64,000 nt of DNA from Sphaerolaimus hirsutus. Lineage: Eukaryota; Nematoda; Chromadorea; Monhysterida; Sphaerolaimidae. The notes beneath the pieces are model-generated. The model saw only the letters and a program-made list of their open reading frames with translations, made no database searches and was not told the DNA's origin. How positions within the stretch are numbered: position 1 is the first letter of the stretch; every line of letters starts with the position of its first letter. Shown piece by piece: positions 45,467-55,707 of the stretch. Position numbers and translations under genes: made by a program. The DNA is taken from the NCBI GenBank assembly GCA_964036195.1, contig OZ038453.1:19381206-19445205 (forward strand). Reading direction: 5' to 3'.

Positions 45467-45852
45467 CCGTATTTCTCCGTGTAAAGGACCCCCCGTGCAC
45501 AACACCCGGGGTGTTATACAGCTGCATAGCACCCCGGGTGCTATGCTAGGTTTCAAAAAATCACTGATTTGAATTGCTTAAATATCGCTTAAATGGCGCG
45601 CGACACTCATTGTAATTCCGCGGCGCGCATTTTTCGACTGGATTGCTGCACGCTGGGAACCGAAAAAGCCTAAATATGTTGTGACGTGTATCATAAATTT
45701 AAAACGAAAGCACACTTTTTAAGTTTAGTCCAGTTTCCATGTATAACACCCCCTGACCTAACACCCGGGTGTTATACAAGTTTTAAAAAAAGGTTGCTGG
45801 AAAGGGTCTCGATTTTGTATAGCACCCGGGTGCTTTACATGGAGAAATACGG
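45467..45852. mobile_element. CCGTATT-ended element with CACCCGGGTG motif
   Basis: CCGTATTTCTCCGTGTAAAG to GGAGAAATACGG, TA on both sides. The iterated word is TGTATAACACCCGGGTG / GTGTTATACA, different from the GGGGGTATTTCGAGG members. Nested in 44500-46012. Confidence 0.75.
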
Positions 45853-46181
45853 TACATATCAATGCCTTGAAGACCCTCAAAAATTTGAAAAGTTTTCGAA
45901 AATCGATTTTTATGTATTTTTTTCACCGAGTGCTCAAAAATTCGAAAAGTCCAAAAAATTCAAAACTTCAAAAACGTTTTCGAATTTTCGAATATATTTT
46001 TTGCCATCGTTAGTGAACAAATGAAGGCTTACATCAGACACATCTTTCCCAAGAGATCAAAACATTCAATGCACATAGGTAGTGATGGCTTTTTACATCA
46101 TTACTGATAATATTTAATATATTAACGATATCATATTTTATATTTATACATCATATAAAGAAAGAGTGCAAAATTGCACTT

Positions 46182-47471
46182 GCCTCAGGCGGGAATAGTG
46201 ATGGAAAAAGCGCCAGGCTTTTAGCGCCAAGCGCCAAAAGCGCCATGGCGCTTTTCCTACCCACAGCGCCAAGCGCCAATGGCGCCAGAGCAAAATAGCG
46301 CCAAGCGCCAAAAGCGCCATGGCGCTTTTCTGAACCTCAGCGCCAAGCGCCAATGGCGCCAGAGGGTAATGGCGCCAAGCGCCAATAGCGCCAGCGCCAA
46401 AAAGATTTTCTTGAATTTGTTTGTAGAATAATGAAGTCATAGCTGTGATGTACCGCTGATGTCCATGTAGTCAATTTAACTTTTGCCATAAAAGTTGAAT
46501 CAACCATGTTCAAACAGTCCAATGTTCCTCACACAGCTGATATTTAGGTGGACTTATTTAAGCGACGTTTATTTGTTCCTTATTTGGCTAACAGTTGGAG
46601 TGATTGTAGGGCTTATTCAAGAATTTATGGTATTTTTGTTGCTTTACAGAGCAATTTATTGTATTCATAGTAGTTAAAATGTATTTACATTTACTGGAAA
46701 AAAAATACAAATACTTGCACACAGAGTAAATACTGTATTTGCTCAAATAATTCCCCTGGTGAATTATTTTTTCATTTGACCATTGTGAAGGGGGGAACCA
46801 TTCAGGAAGGGAAAGTGTTTGAGGCGATTAGAAAACATAAAAATCCATTTCCTTGAAATCAACTCTTAGTTATCAATGTTTATCACTTGAGGCTTAAAAT
46901 GAAAAAAAGGTGGATGAATACAATACCAGTACATTTTTTGATCAAACAAAAGTATTTGCTCCACTTCCAAATATGAGGACCTTTTGAGTAAAAAGTAAAC
47001 ACATTTAAACACCTATGCTTGTGTACTTTGTATATAATAAAGTTGTCTCCTAATATTTATCAATGTTTAATAACTATTTATGTCCCATGACACACTTACA
47101 CAAATCAATATTTATTCAGTTGCTCTCAAAATTGAGCAACTGGAGTGTCGATTTCACAATATTATAGTAATTTTTATAATCATGGTTGGCGCTTTTTTGG
47201 CGCCATTCAAAATCCCAGCGCCGGGCGCCAATAGCGCCACCAGAAAATGGCGCCAAGCGCCAAAAGCGCCATGGCGCTTTCTCAGACCCTGGCGCCAAGC
47301 GCCAATGGCGCCAGAGCGTTTTAGCGCCAAGCGCCAAAAGCGCCATGGCGCTTTTTGCTTTGGCGCTAGCGCCAGGCGCCAGCGCCATGGCGCTTTTCCA
47401 TCACTAGGCGGGAATCGAACCTGCACCTCTCGTATAGAACACGCGTTTCCTAACCACTAGACTACAGAGGC
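46182..47471 (-). tRNA. tRNA-like gene (anticodon UCU, Arg) split by a hAT-like insertion
   Basis: On the minus strand 47471-47407 reads acceptor GCCTCTG, A-box TAGTCTAGTGG, anticodon loop GTTCTAT and B-box GGTTCGATTCC. The sequence resumes at 46187-46182, beyond the 1211-bp element, and supplies the missing acceptor strand, ending CTGAGGC. Joined, it gives a four-arm tRNA of normal length with one mismatch in each of three stems (acceptor T-T, anticodon G-A, T-arm A-C). A TTTT run follows in the 3' flank. The mismatches and the location inside a receptor exon suggest a tRNA pseudogene or tRNA-derived SINE head. Because of the insertion it cannot now give a mature tRNA. Confidence 0.8.
46196..47406. 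mobile_element. 1211-bp hAT-like element with GGCGCC arrays inside a tRNA; TSD GGCGGGAA
   Basis: Begins TAGTGATGGAAAAAGCGCC and ends GGCGCTTTTCCATCACTA. The 8-bp duplication GGCGGGAA (46188-46195 and 47407-47414) is part of the T-arm of the tRNA-like gene, so the empty site can be inferred exactly. Arms are GGCGCC/GGCGCTT arrays; the core (46415-47180) includes a half CCGTATT-variant arm at 46737-46810 and has no transposase. Confidence 0.95.
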
Positions 47472-48807
47472 GGCTGGGCTCTTCACTATTAGGGGCTGAC
47501 ATGCTGTGTCAGCAATGCCCTTAACAATAATATAAATATTTTTCACACCCCAATCCTCATACTAGAATGCAAAAGGAGGTATACACTGATATATTTAATT
47601 CAGGTGAAGCTTTGTATCTTGAGCACCATATTTTTATTTTAAAATTTTTGACAGGTGTCAATGTTCAAACTGATGAGTCATATATGTTTGTGGTAACCAT
47701 GGCCAGATTCTAAGGAATAATCAAAATGATGATTCTGTAGCAATTAACAGTCTATAACTGTAACAAACACTGGTTGTATTTTCTGACAGTGCAATTACAG
47801 TGCACAACACTTTTTAAAATAGGGCTTTTTTCATTGTATGATTTATTGCAATGAAGTGAGTTCTTTCTGACAATAGAACACAGTATCTTGTGGTCAAATT
47901 GGAGACTTGCCAATATGCCTGTGATTTTTGGTATATTGCAAAACAGATATGAACTGGGAAGAACCTGTAAATTATTGTTGAATCAAAAAACACTTACCAA
48001 AAATAATGCAGACCACAAGCCAGTCAGGTTTTTTACAAATGCCGCCATACTCCTCAAAACATCCGGCTCTCTTATACCCTTTGTAAAATCAATTTTCATT
48101 ACAAATACAATGACTGATGATGCTGATTTAAGGGTAAGCATAAAGAAGACAACATAGCGGAAATATTGAACAACTTTTTCCCACCCATTATTGAGTGACT
48201 TGTGTGGCTTGAAATATAGAAAACTGAGCTTCCTTATAAATGCTGGGCATTCTAACAATTGCAACATTTCATTTTGCTTTTTATTCTCATCATCCAGCTT
48301 TCCCAGTGAAAGTACAGTGGGGTTTTCGTGAATAACACATCCAGCCAGGTCATCTAGTTGGTGTGCTGATGTGTAGAATGGATAGGCCTTCTCTTTGAAG
48401 TTCGGCGGTGTACTCAAATCGCCTGTTCTCACTGAAGATGGGTTAGTGTGGAATTCAGCTTGTTTTGGCTTGCTGCTCATGCAGGCATTCATGTCAAATC
48501 TGGGCATTCTGTGTAAAATTATCTGCAAATGTTTTTTATTGTCAGGATTTATGATCATATAATAAAGAGCTGTACATGAAATGCTTACATTCTAAGTGAA
48601 CAACATTTTTACATTTTGGCAAACTATTCAATTTTACTTGGGTCAGTCATTTCTGTTGGTGACGCATCAAAGGTATGTTTTAAATAGGAGATTTAAGGTA
48701 TCTTTAACATAATCCAGTTTCCATAAAAGTTTACTTGCTACCGCACACCTAACCTTTTACACAATTTTTATTATTATTAATAACTGAAAATATACATATA
48801 ACAACAA

Positions 48808-49239
48808 CTAAAACATTTTCATGTGTGATTTGAAATCTGCTAATACACAAAGTCCATGTTTTGAGCTCTGTATGTACATAAAGTAAATATGTGTGGGACT
48901 AATAACATGCACACTTTTAGTGATGCAGAGTAAAATGATCTGGACAGTAACATACAGTCCCTGTTTTACTCCAATTTGGAATCCAATCCTTAACTGACAA
49001 ACATAAAATGCTTGATGCCTCTGGGCATGGTTCCCATAATCCCTGACACTCTCTTTAAAAACACTTGCATGAGCCATTGTTGATTTCAATATATTTTCAC
49101 AGATACCTAAGTAAAGATCATTGGTGTGAGTAGATCTTGTTTTCAGGTGTTGTATCATTTTTGTTGTGGCAATTTTGTGGCAACTGTGACTAGGTTGCAT
49201 TGAGAAGTATCTCCCCTGGTAACTTGATACTGTGCACAT
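48808..49239 (-). other. 143-codon open frame, unsupported
   Basis: The longest non-repeat frame in this stretch (MCTVSSYQGRYFSMQPSHSC...). No domain or similarity that I recognise, and no paralogue beside gene B. In AT-rich DNA with TGA/TAA-poor patches a frame this long can arise by chance. Recorded only so that the 48.6-49.4 kb gap is described. Confidence 0.15.
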
Positions 49240-49478
49240 ACAGTTTGATGCAAAATGATTGCAAAGTCACATGCATGTGAATGAAAAAAATACACAAATG
49301 CAAAAAAATGAATCAAAAGTTATTGCTGTGTCATTAAAAATGTGTTCCTGGACTTCATGTAATAATGGCACTATCATAGCAATAATGCTGCAAGAAATGC
49401 TTTCAGCATTTAGAAAGCTAATAAATTTGCATAAATTTGTTTGAATAAATCACTTATATGTAGTGTGTAATATCTGAC

Positions 49479-50189
49479 TAGTGATGTAAAAAGCGCCAGA
49501 CTTTTGGCGCCAAGCGCAAAAAGCGCCGCAGCAAAATGGCGCCAAGCGCCAAAAGCGCCATGGCGCGTTTCTGGACCTTAGCGCCAAGCGCCAAAGGCGC
49601 CAGGTGAACATGGCGCCAAGCGTCAATGGCGCCAGCGACAAAATGATATTGCCTTTAATGATGCAGGTGAGACAAAGTACTATTTTCTTCACTTTCAATA
49701 ACTTGTTTTGACTCCAAAAACACAAAAATGGTCAAATAATGGAAATCCATAAGTTTTCTTGCTCAACATTCAAGTGTAACTAAGACTGGTTCAAATAGAT
49801 AAATTAGCAAATTGCCTCTCTGAAGTGGTAGAAGCTGAAAGATTGTCTGGTGGTTGGTGGTTGCAGCGTGTCAATCTATTGGATATTTCAAGATTTAAAG
49901 TGCAAACTGTGAGATAACAGGGTAAAAATAGCTAAATTACATATCTGAGTAAAATACCTATGTAAAATAATTAAATACATGGCCAAAAATTGCTGAAAAT
50001 AGGCAATAAGGCACATGAACACCGCGGCGCAATGATCACTCTCTGGCGCTTTTTTGGCGCTTTAAAAAATGGTAGCGCCAAGCGCCAATGGCGCCACAGC
50101 ATTTTAGCGCCAAGCGCCAAAAGCGCCATGGCGCTTTTTGCTTTGGCGCTAGCGTCAGGCGCCAGCGCCATGGCGCTTTCACATCACTA
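49479..50189. mobile_element. 711-bp hAT-like element with GGCGCC arrays; TSD TATCTGAC
   Basis: Begins TAGTGATGTAAAAAGCGCC and ends GGCGCTTTCACATCACTA, flanked by perfect TATCTGAC (49471-49478 and 50190-50197). Its core is an inverse-oriented relative of 18034-19204 but lacks that copy's nested insertion. Confidence 0.93.
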
Positions 50190-50609
50190 TATCTGACTGA
50201 CTATTTACTAGCACTGACACCTTTGTGTGAAGTGCAAAAGCACCATGGCACTAAACACCAATAGTGCTATCATCCATTCTGCTTTGCTGTGATTGTCAGC
50301 TTAAGCCTATATGCCTGCTCTCTAAGCAGCAGCACCATCAGGCAGTACAAACCAGAGTTGTTAAAAGTACCAAACTTTTTCAAAGTATACATAAACATAA
50401 AGTATTTATTTTTTATTCATCCCCTGAGTACAGAAAACATTAAGTAAAAATATTTTACTTTTACTCGTGAGTAAAGATGAGTAAAAGACTTTTTTCCCAG
50501 AAAATATAAAAGTGAGTATTTTTTAGGAATTTTACCCATAAATTTTCAGTAAAAATCACCAATTTTCGTGCCTTTTCACCTTTTTAACCTTCAAATTCAC
50601 TATTTCATT

Positions 50610-52053
50610 CACTATTCCCCCCTGGGGTTGAAATAGTCCTCGAGGACTATTTCCCCTGGCAGGGTGAAATAGCCCACTGATAACGAGGACTATATCCCCA
50701 ATGTATAATATACAATGTAATACCTGTAATGTATAATATACAATGTAATGTATAATATACATGTAATGTAATGGAATACAATGTAATATTTGTGTTTACC
50801 ATTGACAGGGGCATCTGTTAGGCTGCATGGATTATTGATGGCTTTTTACATGCATAGCTCTATACACACAACAGAATTGCAACAATGCATTGCAGGGTGT
50901 TGCATTGATGCATGGCACAATTATGCACGCGTCTATTAGGCCACATCGATTATCGATTATGTGGGTGGATGAAGAAAAATGCATGCAACTTCAAAACTCT
51001 ATCATATCTCGGTCATTTCTCAGCCAATTTTCACCAGTGAACACTTAAAATGATCAGAATCACATAGAGATTACACATGGAGATAAATGTTCAGATTATA
51101 TTTTTAGATTTTAAGTCTTCATTGGTGAAATAGTAAAAATTATGCCAATCGGAAACATGAACCACACTGCAGATTTAGGCATTCTATTGTGAAACCTGGC
51201 ATAGTGAGGTTGATGTAATGTGACACCAGTGCAACAGAACAAAATACCAAAGCATTTTGTCTGTGATCCATTGGTGTTTTGTCCGTGTTGCATTTATGTT
51301 TTGTCTGTGTTGCATTGATGTTTTGTCTGTCATGATTACCATAATGTATAGTTAAACATATGAAAAACTGTATGATTTTTGGTTCAATATTCAGATGGGT
51401 TATGGTAATCATGACAGATACAACTCCAATGGACCACAGACAAAACATCAATGCAACAGAGACAAAACACCAATGCAACACGCCAAAGCATTTTGTCTGT
51501 GATCCATTGGTGTTTTGTTTGTGATCCATTGGTGTTTTGTCCGTGTTGCATTGATGTTTTGTCTGTGGTCCATTGGTGTCCAAAAACACCTGCATGCAAC
51601 ACCGTTCAAAATGAAATCTCCATGTGATTCTGATCATTTGAAGTGTTCAGTGGTGAAAATCAGCTGAGAAATAGAGTTTTGAAGTTGAATGCATTTTTCT
51701 TCATGCACCCACACAAACGATAATCGATACCAATGGGCCTAACAGACGTGTGCATAATTGTGGAGCGCCACGCGTCTATGAATAATTTTGAACTGATGCA
51801 AGTGTTCTTCTTGCATCACATTAGATAAAAGAAACAATCACATAGCACACATTCCCGTGGCCAAACAGATGCCCAAATAGAGTAATCAGAGTGGGTGGGG
51901 GAAGTAGTCCTACTCAATGTACTATTTAATACTATTTTGTATGGAGGACTACTTCCCCCCACGTTATAAAAGTCGGGGTGAAGTAGTTCTCGGGCGGAAG
52001 TAATCCTCGCGGACTATTTCCCTCTGTGGGCAAGATGTCCATGGGGGATATTC
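50610..52053. repeat. Large fold-back with GAAATAGTCCTCG arms and a tandem core
   Basis: Ends carry CCCCCCTGGGGTTGAAATAGTCCTCG (50615) and CGCGGACTATTTCCCTC...GATGTCCATGGGGG (52010-52045). Inside is a second inverted repeat (50920-51075 against 51607-51790: CATGCAACTTCAAAACTCTA and inverse) and a core of CATTGATGTTTTGTCTGTG units in both orientations (51260-51590). Relative of 5447-5625. Confidence 0.6.
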
Positions 52054-52851
52054 ACCTGTAATCCTATTTAATATGTTATTTGCCTATTTTCGGTCGTGTG
52101 GAGTTATGCTCCTATAGAATTGGGCTTCTGTTTCCGGGATGCGCGCCGCGGTCATCAGCCGCCGCGCGTTAAACGAAAATAACTCGGCCCCTGTATTGCG
52201 CGCGCAGCTCAATTGCAAATGCGTAATGGTATTTAGATACGCTCATTGTTTTCATATTGTGCGGTCATTGTGATGTAACTGCTGTGGGTGGGGGGAATTT
52301 AGATGGTGCTAATCCAGGGGATAATCAATAGATGCGTGAAATTGATTAAATATAAAACGAGCAATTAAGTGATTGAATTGCAAAAAAACAGATAGATGAC
52401 AATCTTAATGCCTGATAAAGAAGAAAATGCGGATATCGAATGCAAATGATTATCGAATGACTGCACATAAGTACTAATGACCCCCTATGTTTTGAGTAAG
52501 TCGCGAATTCAATCAGCTAATTAATTGAGTCAGGGAAATTGTGGACTGAGTCAACGACAGATTGAGTAACTGCGCGGGCAATTCAGTCAGCGCAGGTATG
52601 GATTGAGTAATCCGCGTATTGAGTTAAGGAGGTATTTAGTTTCAAGTGCCTAAATTGAGTAACAGAAGTGAAGATTCATCTAACACATATTTATGTCATT
52701 CCGCAGTTAATCCTCTCATGTATTAGAAAAAGGTGCATTCAAAAAATAAGTGCGTATAAGTGAATAAGTATATGTAAGTATTGCGTTAAGTGCATTACAC
52801 AAAAAATCAACAGCCAAATCTAATCCTGAATCTGATCCGAATCTTATTCTA

Positions 52852-53828
52852 AATGGAGCGACGCTGCCGCTGCGCGGGTTGCGGCGCGCTGGCGGTGCTG
52901 CTGCCAGCTAACTGCACCGGCTGCAGGGGCTGCACTGGTTGCGCGGGTTGCGCTGCACCAGCTGGCGGCTGCACGTTGCCCACCGCAAACTGCATTCCGT
53001 CGTTGGCGGTCTGCAAAAAAATATTAATAAATGTAAAAAAATATTTATGAAAAAATATTGAATAACCTTTAAAATTTATGAATTAATGCCAAGTTGTTTT
53101 GAATTTTCGCCAAAGCAAAAAATATCAATAATTGTAAAAAATATTGAAATTCCTTTAAAATTCATGAATAAATACCAACTTTTTTGAATTTTTGCCAAAG
53201 CCAAAAATATCAATAATTGTAAAAAATATTGAAATTCCTCTAAAATTCATCAATAAATACCAACTTTTTTGACTTTTTACCCAGACAATGGGCCACATGC
53301 AGCAAATAATCATCAATTCTCCCTGCATTCTCAATCATCAAATCATTCTTAATCCACTGAGCATCACGCGCTTTGGGTGGCCGTTTTTCAGCGGCCAAAT
53401 CCTCAATGCAGTCGCGAATCTGAACAAATTGCACAAATTTTTTGATATCGAATGGCAGAAACTTATGATAACTTAAGAGTGAAATAATATTTACTTACTT
53501 TTAGCGAAAAACTTTTTGAACTCAAATTTTTTCAAACTTCAGAAACACAATTCAAAACAACAATTTCACATGAATCTTCAAAAATTCGAAAAGTTGTTCA
53601 AGAAAAAAAACATAAATTTAAACACTTATTTACACATGAATATCATTACTTACAACTTGAAAGCGACCCCCCAAAACATACATTTGATGTCGCTGGGCCT
53701 CCATGGCTGCAGTAGTGAATGGTTTGGCATTTGAAAAATCGGTGCAGATATGCTGTGTGAGTGGCCGATCGGGGTCGGAAGTCACAGCTCCATTCCTGAA
53801 ACAAATGGCAATTTAATAAAGTGTGCAC
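52852..53828 (-). CDS. Unknown gene, 3' exons (carried by the 6.6-kb element)
   Basis: I do not recognise this product. Coding-like exons on the minus strand: about 53796-53655 (NGAVTSDPDRPLTQHICTD, FTTAAMEAQRHQMYVLGGRF), ending at donor GTAAGT; about 53420-53279 (IRDCIEDLAAEKRPPKARDA, QWIKNDLMIENAGRIDDYLL) after acceptor TTCAG; and 53011 to a stop at 52852, GC-rich, either VQPPAGAAQPAQPVQ... or another open frame, depending on the splice phase, which I could not fix. Introns are AT-rich and contain direct repeats (AAAAATATCAATAATTG). May be joined to the exon at 55206-55010. Confidence 0.45.
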
Positions 53829-54059
53829 TTGTAAATCAGAGTTGTTAAAAGGGGCAAATACCTATTTGTTAAAACGCACATTTGCTTTGCTAATTAATTT
53901 GTTAATTTGACGGCGCATTTGTCATACCAATTAATTTGCCAGCCAGGCGGAAGTTTCGTCATACACAACGGAATATTTGACATAAAGGGGGGTATATATT
54001 CGTCATAACGCAAAGTATAGCGCAGCTGTTTAGTTGGCTGTTTTAGTTTGTAGTGTAGT

Positions 54060-54306
54060 TTAGCACGTCGCGCCTGTGCAGTCAGCTGGCGCCGCGCAGC
54101 ACGTCGGCGGCGGCGCGCCTGTGCAGTCAGCTGGCGCCGCGGAGCACGTCGCGCCTGTGCAGTTGGCTGGCACCGCGCGACATTTTGGCGCTCCAGTGCA
54201 GTTGGCTGGCAGCAGCGCGCAGCACGTCAGTGGCGCACCTGTGGAGTTGGCTGGCGGCGCGCGGCACGTCGGTGCGCCTGTTGCGCGGCGGCGCACGTTG
54301 AGCTAG
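54060..54306 (+). repeat. GC-rich coding-like tandem repeat, about 36 bp
   Basis: Six or so units of the form GCGCCTGTGCAGTCAGCTGG. One plus-strand frame reads APVQSAGAAQHV, APVQLAGTARHF, APVQLAGSSAQHV and stops at 54304. The minus-strand exon at 53011-52852 contains the similar PVQLAGSSTAS. It may be a detached 3' exon of the same gene family in opposite orientation. Confidence 0.45.
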
Positions 54307-54747
54307 ACTGTTTAAAGTTGAATATCGCTTATGCTTTTTGTGCACTTGTTTCCCTGTTATGTGTATTTGTTTATATGTATATAATATGCACACATCAAAT
54401 GCTATGTTTTGCACTACTTACTATATAAATACCATGTCCGTATGCGCACAGTTCACACAGATTTCACACATATACTTCCTTTGAATTAACCACGGTATAC
54501 CTTCCATTATGAAAAATAGTTACATTGTCACAAATTTCCCTTTGATGAAAGCGCCATACCTTCTGTTATGATAAATATTCTTTCTGTATGACGAATTGCC
54601 CGCACTTGAAAATTAATCCTATGATAAACTGCCCTCACCAACTGGCAAATTGCCCGCGTGTATGACGAATATTCGGTTTGACAAATAGGCAAAAAAAAAT
54701 GCAAAACTTATTCCTATGACAAAAATGCGTTTTGATAGAAACATAGG

Positions 54748-55012
54748 GAGTCGTTAAAAGTACTGCAATGAAGTCAATGCATACGTAAAAGTATTCATTT
54801 ATTTACTCACCCCCAGAGTGCAGAAAACCATGCTTGAATATCGATAATGCAAAAAGGTCAATTATTCAACTAATCAGAGTTGTTAAAAGTACTGAACTTT
54901 TTTCAAAGTATACATAAACGTAAAGTATTTATTTATTTAGTCACCCCCAGAGTACAGAAAACCAAATGCTTGAATATCGACAACGAAAAACATCAATTAT
55001 CCAACTAACGCG
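54748..55012. repeat. Tandem duplication of a GTTGTTAAAA element end (about 130 bp x2)
   Basis: Two successive copies start GTCGTTAAAAGTACTG (54750) and GTTGTTAAAAGTACTG (54882), and both run through CACCCCCAGAGT, CTTGAATATCGA and CAATTAT-CAACTAA. The second copy overlaps the 3' edge of the minus-strand exon at 55206-55010. Confidence 0.6.
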
Positions 55013-55206
55013 TCAACTTTTACAGATGGCCGGACTTTGCGCTTGTTGCAGTGAGTGCAGCGCAGCGACCCGGTGCCGTTTTTATGCTTGCTTAAGGTGA
55101 ACCGGAACCAGTGGTCGGGATGCAGACGACTTTTGTAGTAATAACAAGTGGCACTTCTTTCTGTGAAGCCACTTTTCCAATCTTCAAGCCGCCCAAAATT
55201 TGCCAT
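55010..55206 (-). CDS. First exon of an unknown Cys/His-containing protein
   Basis: Reads MANFGRLEDWKSGFTERSAT then YYYKSRLHPDHWFRFTLS and LRCTHCNKRKVRPS. The HW...RCTHC arrangement suggests a small zinc-binding module, perhaps like those in transposon proteins (FLYWCH-like), but I cannot assign it. A TATA-like GCATATAAATAAG lies about 50 bp upstream on the minus strand. Likely 3' donor GTAAAAG near 55022. Divergent from the plus-strand gene at 55708, about 500 bp away. Confidence 0.45.
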
Positions 55207-55680
55207 ACCAACAACAATATGCACATATTTTGCATCGTGAAATTCTTCTTATTTATATGCATGGTTGCCGGTAGTTGGTAATTAAGTATTCACTAATCTA
55301 GGTGTCGGCAACAAACCATTTTATTTTACAGATTAATGTCGTTATTTTCCAAGATTATCCTATGCATGTCGCTTTCTATTTGAAGTTCTTAAGTGCACGC
55401 GACCACACTGTATCCGGTTTGTGGGTTTATGCATACTTGGCATGACGCAGTGTTGTGACTCAATCTATACCTGCAATTGAGTCAGAGCACCTGGCCTATA
55501 CTTTACGTTGGGACAAATTTATACCCTACTTCCAGACGAATCTTCCGCTGCCTGATTCAATCTTCCGCTTTTCTGCGGAATTTATTAGCTGATTGAATCC
55601 ACAACCAAAGTTGCGGAGTTATTTACGTGATTAAATGCACCACATTGCGGAGTCCGTATTTGCCCGTACTAATGGCATGC

Positions 55681-55688
55681 ATATAAAA
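55681..55688 (+). promoter_or_regulatory. TATA box of the plus-strand gene at 55708
   Basis: CATATAAAAG, about 25 bp before the first ATG at 55708 and about 60 bp before the second in-frame ATG at 55741. The divergent minus-strand gene has the parallel GCATATAAATAAG. Confidence 0.5.
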
Positions 55689-55707
55689 GACAGACGGTTG
55701 CCACTTA

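Larger units (their letters stand above)
44500..46012. mobile_element. 1513-bp hAT-like element, TAACGATGGCAAA ends; TSD GTGAACAA
   Basis: Begins TAACGATGGCAAACCC and ends TTTTGCCATCGTTA, flanked by perfect GTGAACAA (44492-44499 and 46013-46020). Arms repeat TTCGAATTTTT words. The centre contains two further complete elements (45120-45409 and 45467-45852) and a local duplication (AGTATTTGGGTAGTCATCATG at 44732 and AGTGTTTGGGTAGTCATCATG at 44820). Sits in broken exon 2 of receptor gene A. Confidence 0.9.
41604..48507 (-). pseudogene. Gustatory-receptor-like gene A, probably decayed
   Basis: A seven-transmembrane chemoreceptor-like protein of the gustatory receptor (7tm_7) class, read by comparison with gene B. 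Pieces: exon 1 48507-47998 (PFYTSAHQLDDLAGC, FIRKLSFLYFKPHKSL); start of exon 2 from 47918 (AYWQVSNLTTRYCVLLSERT, ending MKKALF-stop); rest of exon 2 about 44257-43850 (WGDCAWLIAIYVYFLTSLAT); exon 3 43366-43164; exon 4 43092-43030; exon 5 42694-42593 (KYMALYGLITKLEK); exon 6 41750-41604 with SVTYLTMLLQMPE, the TYxxxxxQ signature of the last membrane helix. Two defects: exon 2 is split by about 3.6 kb holding a tRNA-like gene and two transposons, and exon 3 has a one-base frame slip at a T-run (near 43228), since its 203 nt is not a multiple of three. Ligand unknown. Confidence 0.75.

Noticed and set aside
48808-49239. 143-codon minus-strand frame upstream of receptor gene A as a real exon
   Set aside because: No membrane-helix pattern, no splice signals linking it to exon 1, and no counterpart upstream of gene B.
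51260-51590. Regularly spaced repeats that might suggest a CRISPR array
   Set aside because: Units are contiguous and occur in both orientations without unique spacers, in a eukaryotic setting with introns; this is the tandem core of a fold-back element.
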